NCBI GenBank assembly: GCA_018895315.1
Contig: JAHIOK010000187.1
Coordinates: 1 to 7,390, forward strand
Length of the DNA stretch: 7,390 bases
Origin: Actinomycetota bacterium
Lineage (GTDB): Bacteria; Actinomycetota; Actinomycetes; Actinomycetales; Microbacteriaceae
Direction: 5' to 3'
Part shown: piece after piece, positions 5,017 to 7,390 of the stretch
Position numbering within the stretch: position 1 is the stretch's first letter
Layout of the letters: each line of letters starts with the position of its first letter
Made by a program: the position numbers and the translations under genes
Notes under the pieces: model-generated
The model's input: only the letters and a program-made list of their open reading frames with translations
Told to the model about the DNA's origin: nothing
The model's database searches: none

Positions 5017-5883
5017 GTGGATGGACTGGGTCGCCGTGTGCTCGTCACCGCGTTCGACGGATGGAACGACGCGGGCGAGGCCGCCTCTGCGGCGGTCAAC
5101 CTTCTGCGCGCCCAGAACGAGTACGAGCCGGTGTTCTCGGTGGATCCCGAGCTGTACTTCGACTACCAGTACACCCGGCCCCAGATCGGCACCGACGGCG
5201 AAGGCCGCCGGGCGATCAGCTGGCCCGAGGCGACGCTGCTGCGTCCGGCCAAAGCCATCCGCGGCACTCAGCTCTATGTTCTGACGGGTGTCGAGCCCGC
5301 GCGCGCCTGGCAGGCGTTCGCGAACGAGTTCATCGACGTCGCGCTCCGCGAAGACATCACCGGTTTCGTCGCCCTCGGGTCGATGATGTCGGACGTGCCG
5401 CACACCCGCCCGATCTCCATCTTCGCGGGCAGCGACAACGAGCAGCTGCGCACCGACCTGAGTCTCGAGCGCAGCACGTACGAGGGTCCGGTGGGCATCC
5501 TGAGCGTGCTCGGCGCCGCCGCCGATGCTGCCGGCATCCCCTCGGCGAGTCTGTGGGCGAGCGTGCCGCACTATGTGGCCGGCCACACACCGTCGCCCAA
5601 AGCGACGCTGGCTCTGCTCGATCGCCTCGAAGACCTCACCGGCGCCCAGATTCCGCGGGGCGAGCTCGCCACCGAGTCGGCGGCGTGGGAGGCATCCATC
5701 GATGCCGCCGCGGCCGACGACGAAGAGATGACGGAGTACATCCGCCAGCTCGAGACCACGCGCGACACCTGGGATTCACCGGATGCCTCGGGCGATGCGA
5801 TCGCGCGCGAGTTCGAGCGCTACCTGCGCCGCGACGGCGACGGCCCGAGCAAGCCCGGACGCGAAGAACCGCCCCGCCGCTGA
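5017..5883 (+). CDS. PAC2-family protein
   Basis: This 288-aa protein belongs to the PAC2 family, named for a eukaryotic proteasome-assembly chaperone; the actinobacterial members have no settled function. Recognisable stretches are VLVTAFDGWNDAGEAASAA at 8-26, LYFDYQYTRPQIG at 46-58, WPEATLLRP at 69-77, FVALGSMMSDVPHTRP at 117-132 and WASVPHYVAGHTPSPKATLAL at 180-200. The last 70 residues are acidic and helical (AAADDEEMTEYIRQLE at 230-245), followed by a charged, proline-rich end. No signal peptide or membrane segment is seen, so it is probably cytoplasmic. GTG at 5017 is supported by AAGGGAG five bases upstream. It is a single gene, divergent from the HAD-trmI-FKBP-pafBC run and convergent with uppP, 38 nt apart. 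A PAC2 gene near trmI is a conserved neighbourhood in actinobacteria. Confidence 0.87.
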   Translation: MDGLGRRVLVTAFDGWNDAGEAASAAVNLLRAQNEYEPVFSVDPELYFDYQYTRPQIGTDGEGRRAISWPEATLLRPAKAIRGTQLYVLTGVEPARAWQAFANEFIDVALREDITGFVALGSMMSDVPHTRPISIFAGSDNEQLRTDLSLERSTYEGPVGILSVLGAAADAAGIPSASLWASVPHYVAGHTPSPKATLALLDRLEDLTGAQIPRGELATESAAWEASIDAAAADDEEMTEYIRQLETTRDTWDSPDASGDAIAREFERYLRRDGDGPSKPGREEPPRR

Positions 5884-5921
5884 CATGCTGTTCGCATCCC
5901 GTCGACGAGGCGGCTCCGTGC

Positions 5922-6752
5922 TCAGGCCTGGATGACGCCGAACGACAGCAGGATGATCACGAAGATCCCGAGCAGGATGCGGTAGACCACGAACGGCGCG
6001 AAGCTTCGCTTCGAGATGTAGTTCATGAAGAACGCGATCACGGCGAGTCCCACGACGAACGCGATGATCGTGGCCAGGGCGGTCTCGCCGAGTGAGAACA
6101 CCTCGGGCGTCGGAGATTTGAGCGACGAGTACAGCTCGAAGAACCCGCTGGCGAACACGGCCGGGATGGCGAGCAGGAAGGCGTACCGCGCGGCATCCTC
6201 CCGCTTGTATCCCAGGAGGAGTCCCGCCGTGATCGTTCCGCCCGAGCGTGAGACTCCGGGGATCAGCGCGAGCGCCTGGGCGAAGCCGAAGATGATGCCG
6301 TGGCCGACCGTGAGGTCTTTCAGTTCACGCCGCTTCGCACCGATCACGTCGGCAACACCGAGCACGACACCGAAGACGATGAGGCAGATCGCGATGATCC
6401 AGAGCGACCGAAATGTGGTCTCGATCGTGTCTTTGAACACGAAGCCGAGGATTCCGATCGGGATGGTGCCGATGATGATCAGCCATCCGAGCTTCGCGTC
6501 GGGGTCATTGCGCGGAATACGCCCGATCAGAGCTCGGAACCAGTGTGAGATGATCCGCACGATGTCGCGCCAGAAGAACACGACGACGGCGGCTTCCGTG
6601 CCGATCTGGGTGATGGCGGTGAACGCCGCGCCCGGGTCGCCGGCATCGGGCATGAAGGCTCCGACGATGCGCAGATGTGCGCTGGAGGAGACGGGCACGA
6701 ACTCGGTGAGCCCCTGGACGATGCCGAGGATGATCGCCTCGAGAAGATGCAT
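5922..6752 (-). CDS. uppP: Undecaprenyl-diphosphatase UppP (BacA)
   Basis: This integral membrane enzyme removes a phosphate from undecaprenyl diphosphate, recycling the lipid carrier used for peptidoglycan and other wall polymers. Raised activity gives bacitracin resistance in known cases. The protein is 276 aa, normal for the family. The first signature is near the N-terminus: Q13-G-L-T-E17-F-V-P-V-S-S-S-A-H26. The second is P165-G-V-S-R169-S-G-G-T173, which supplies the catalytic arginine. Hydrophobic segments at about 45-61, 90-105, 117-135, 152-165, 190-208, 225-243 and 256-274 fit the polytopic fold. ATG at 6752 is supported by AAAGG five bases upstream and by the conserved start [15 protein letters not shown]. 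It lies 9 nt after the peptidase stop, so the two are probably cotranscribed. All key residues are present. Confidence 0.95.
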   Translation of the reverse strand: MHLLEAIILGIVQGLTEFVPVSSSAHLRIVGAFMPDAGDPGAAFTAITQIGTEAAVVVFFWRDIVRIISHWFRALIGRIPRNDPDAKLGWLIIIGTIPIGILGFVFKDTIETTFRSLWIIAICLIVFGVVLGVADVIGAKRRELKDLTVGHGIIFGFAQALALIPGVSRSGGTITAGLLLGYKREDAARYAFLLAIPAVFASGFFELYSSLKSPTPEVFSLGETALATIIAFVVGLAVIAFFMNYISKRSFAPFVVYRILLGIFVIILLSFGVIQA

Positions 6753-6757
6753 GGGTG

Positions 6758-6762
6758 CCTTT
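6758..6762 (-). promoter_or_regulatory. uppP ribosome-binding site
   Basis: AAAGG is followed by five bases and the uppP ATG. It overlaps the stop codon of the upstream peptidase gene by one base, as expected for two genes on one message. Confidence 0.6.
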
Positions 6763-7390
6763 CAGTAACTGCGAAGAAGGTCGGTGAGCACGCGCTGCCC
6801 GAAGACGAGCGCGTCGATCGGGACCCGCTCGTCGACGCCGTGGAACATGCCGGTGAAATCGAGGTCTGCGGGGAGTCGGAGCGGGGCGAACCCGAACCCG
6901 GCGATGCCGAGGGCGGCGAGCGCCTTGTTGTCGGTGCCTCCGCCCATCAGGTAGGGCAGAACGGGAACGCCGGGGTCGTGGCGGTCGAGGGCGGCGACCA
7001 TCGCGTCGACGAGGCCTCCCGAGAACGGCACCTCGAGGCCGATGTCCTGGTGCACGATTTCGACCTCGATGTCGTCCCCGATGATGCGGCGGATGTCGGC
7101 GAGAGCGGCCTCCTCCGTGCCGGGCAGCACGCGCACGTCGATGAGCGCCTCGGCGCGATCGGGGATCACGTTGTGCTTGTACCCGGCGGTGAGCCCGGTG
7201 GGATTCGTCGTGGTGCGCAGCGTCGAGAGGAGGAACGGGGATGCCGGCCCGGTGGTTGCTGCGAGGGCGTCGGGGTCGTCGGTGACCAGACCCGAGAGCT
7301 CGGCCAGTCCGTCGAGGAGCTGCGTCGTGGTCGCGGTGAGGCGGATCGGCCACTGCGTGCGCCCCAGGGCGACGACGGCTTCGCTCAGGC
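6762..7390 (-). CDS. M20-family metallopeptidase, 5' end cut by the window
   Basis: This is the C-terminal 208 residues of an M20/ArgE/DapE-like zinc-dependent amidohydrolase. The gene begins beyond the right edge and its reading frame is open there. Reading in, the sequence passes through GRTQWPIRLTATTTQLLDGL, TTNPTGLTAGYKHNVIPDRA and EALIDVRVLPG, the typical dimerisation (lid) domain of the family. The returning catalytic domain has LMGGGTDNKALAALGI and TGMFHGVDERVP. The His of FHGVDE (codon 6840-6842) is the usual C-terminal metal ligand, and GGGTDNK is the family's substrate-pocket motif. The first metal ligands lie outside the window. The substrate could be a dipeptide or an acylated amino acid and cannot be decided here. 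A shorter frame beginning with GTG at 7169 is only an internal part of this gene. It lies 9 nt upstream of uppP on the same strand. Confidence 0.9.
   Translation of the reverse strand, partial: LSEAVVALGRTQWPIRLTATTTQLLDGLAELSGLVTDDPDALAATTGPASPFLLSTLRTTTNPTGLTAGYKHNVIPDRAEALIDVRVLPGTEEAALADIRRIIGDDIEVEIVHQDIGLEVPFSGGLVDAMVAALDRHDPGVPVLPYLMGGGTDNKALAALGIAGFGFAPLRLPADLDFTGMFHGVDERVPIDALVFGQRVLTDLLRSY

Noticed and set aside
5884..5921. Bidirectional terminator between the PAC2 and uppP genes
   Set aside because: These 38 bases hold only the 8-bp palindrome CGTCGACG and three-pair stems; no stable hairpin or T run is visible.
4956..6095. Long rightward frame overlapping the PAC2 gene
   Set aside because: It is out of frame with the PAC2 protein on the same strand, Arg-rich and low complexity, and crosses into uppP.
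6505..7353. Leftward frame across the peptidase/uppP junction
   Set aside because: It is the wrong frame of both genes: very rich in Arg, His and Pro. The true peptidase frame ends at 6762 and uppP starts at 6752.
1..7390. CRISPR array, insertion sequence, prophage or integration site
   Set aside because: I saw no regularly spaced repeats, transposase or integrase motifs, terminal inverted repeats or abrupt composition change.

Overview
The window looks like a stretch of chromosome from a high-GC Gram-positive actinobacterium, most likely a member of the Microbacteriaceae close to Microbacterium. The reasons are the high GC content, dense gene packing, GTG and TTG starts, the protein sequences themselves, and a striking excess of the hexamer GGATGC/GCATCC. 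This taxonomic call is inference from sequence style and gene order. No marker gene such as rRNA is present.

Layout from left to right: positions 1-184 are non-coding as far as I can tell and hold a diverged 22-bp direct repeat. Next comes a leftward gene run, read from high to low coordinates: a HAD-family phosphatase (4924-4226), the tRNA adenine-58 methyltransferase TrmI (4229-3168), a lipoprotein peptidyl-prolyl isomerase of the FKBP family (3158-2193), PafB (2148-1144) and PafC (1147-185). Overlaps of 4 nt join HAD to trmI (ATGA) and pafB to pafC (TTGA). The other gaps are 9 and 44 nt, so this is probably one operon. A rightward PAC2-family gene (5017-5883) diverges from it across about 90 nt. 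A leftward pair enters from the right edge: the 3' part of an M20-family metallopeptidase (7390-6762), then undecaprenyl-diphosphatase UppP (6752-5922), which converges on the PAC2 gene.

The gene order matches the region flanking the Pup-proteasome locus in other actinobacteria (uppP, PAC2, trmI, then pafBC). Here trmI abuts the FKBP gene and pafBC, and no mpa/arc, dop, pup, prcBA or pafA lies between them. This fits loss of the pupylation and proteasome genes from this site, with PafBC kept for its DNA-damage transcription role. The rest is mostly housekeeping: tRNA modification, protein folding outside the membrane and lipid-carrier recycling. All complete genes look intact, and I see no mobile element, CRISPR array or RNA gene. 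I found no strong evidence for a wholly new system. The most unusual local features are a near-perfect palindrome over the HAD start, a degenerate second FKBP-like domain in the lipoprotein, and the repeat pair downstream of pafC.
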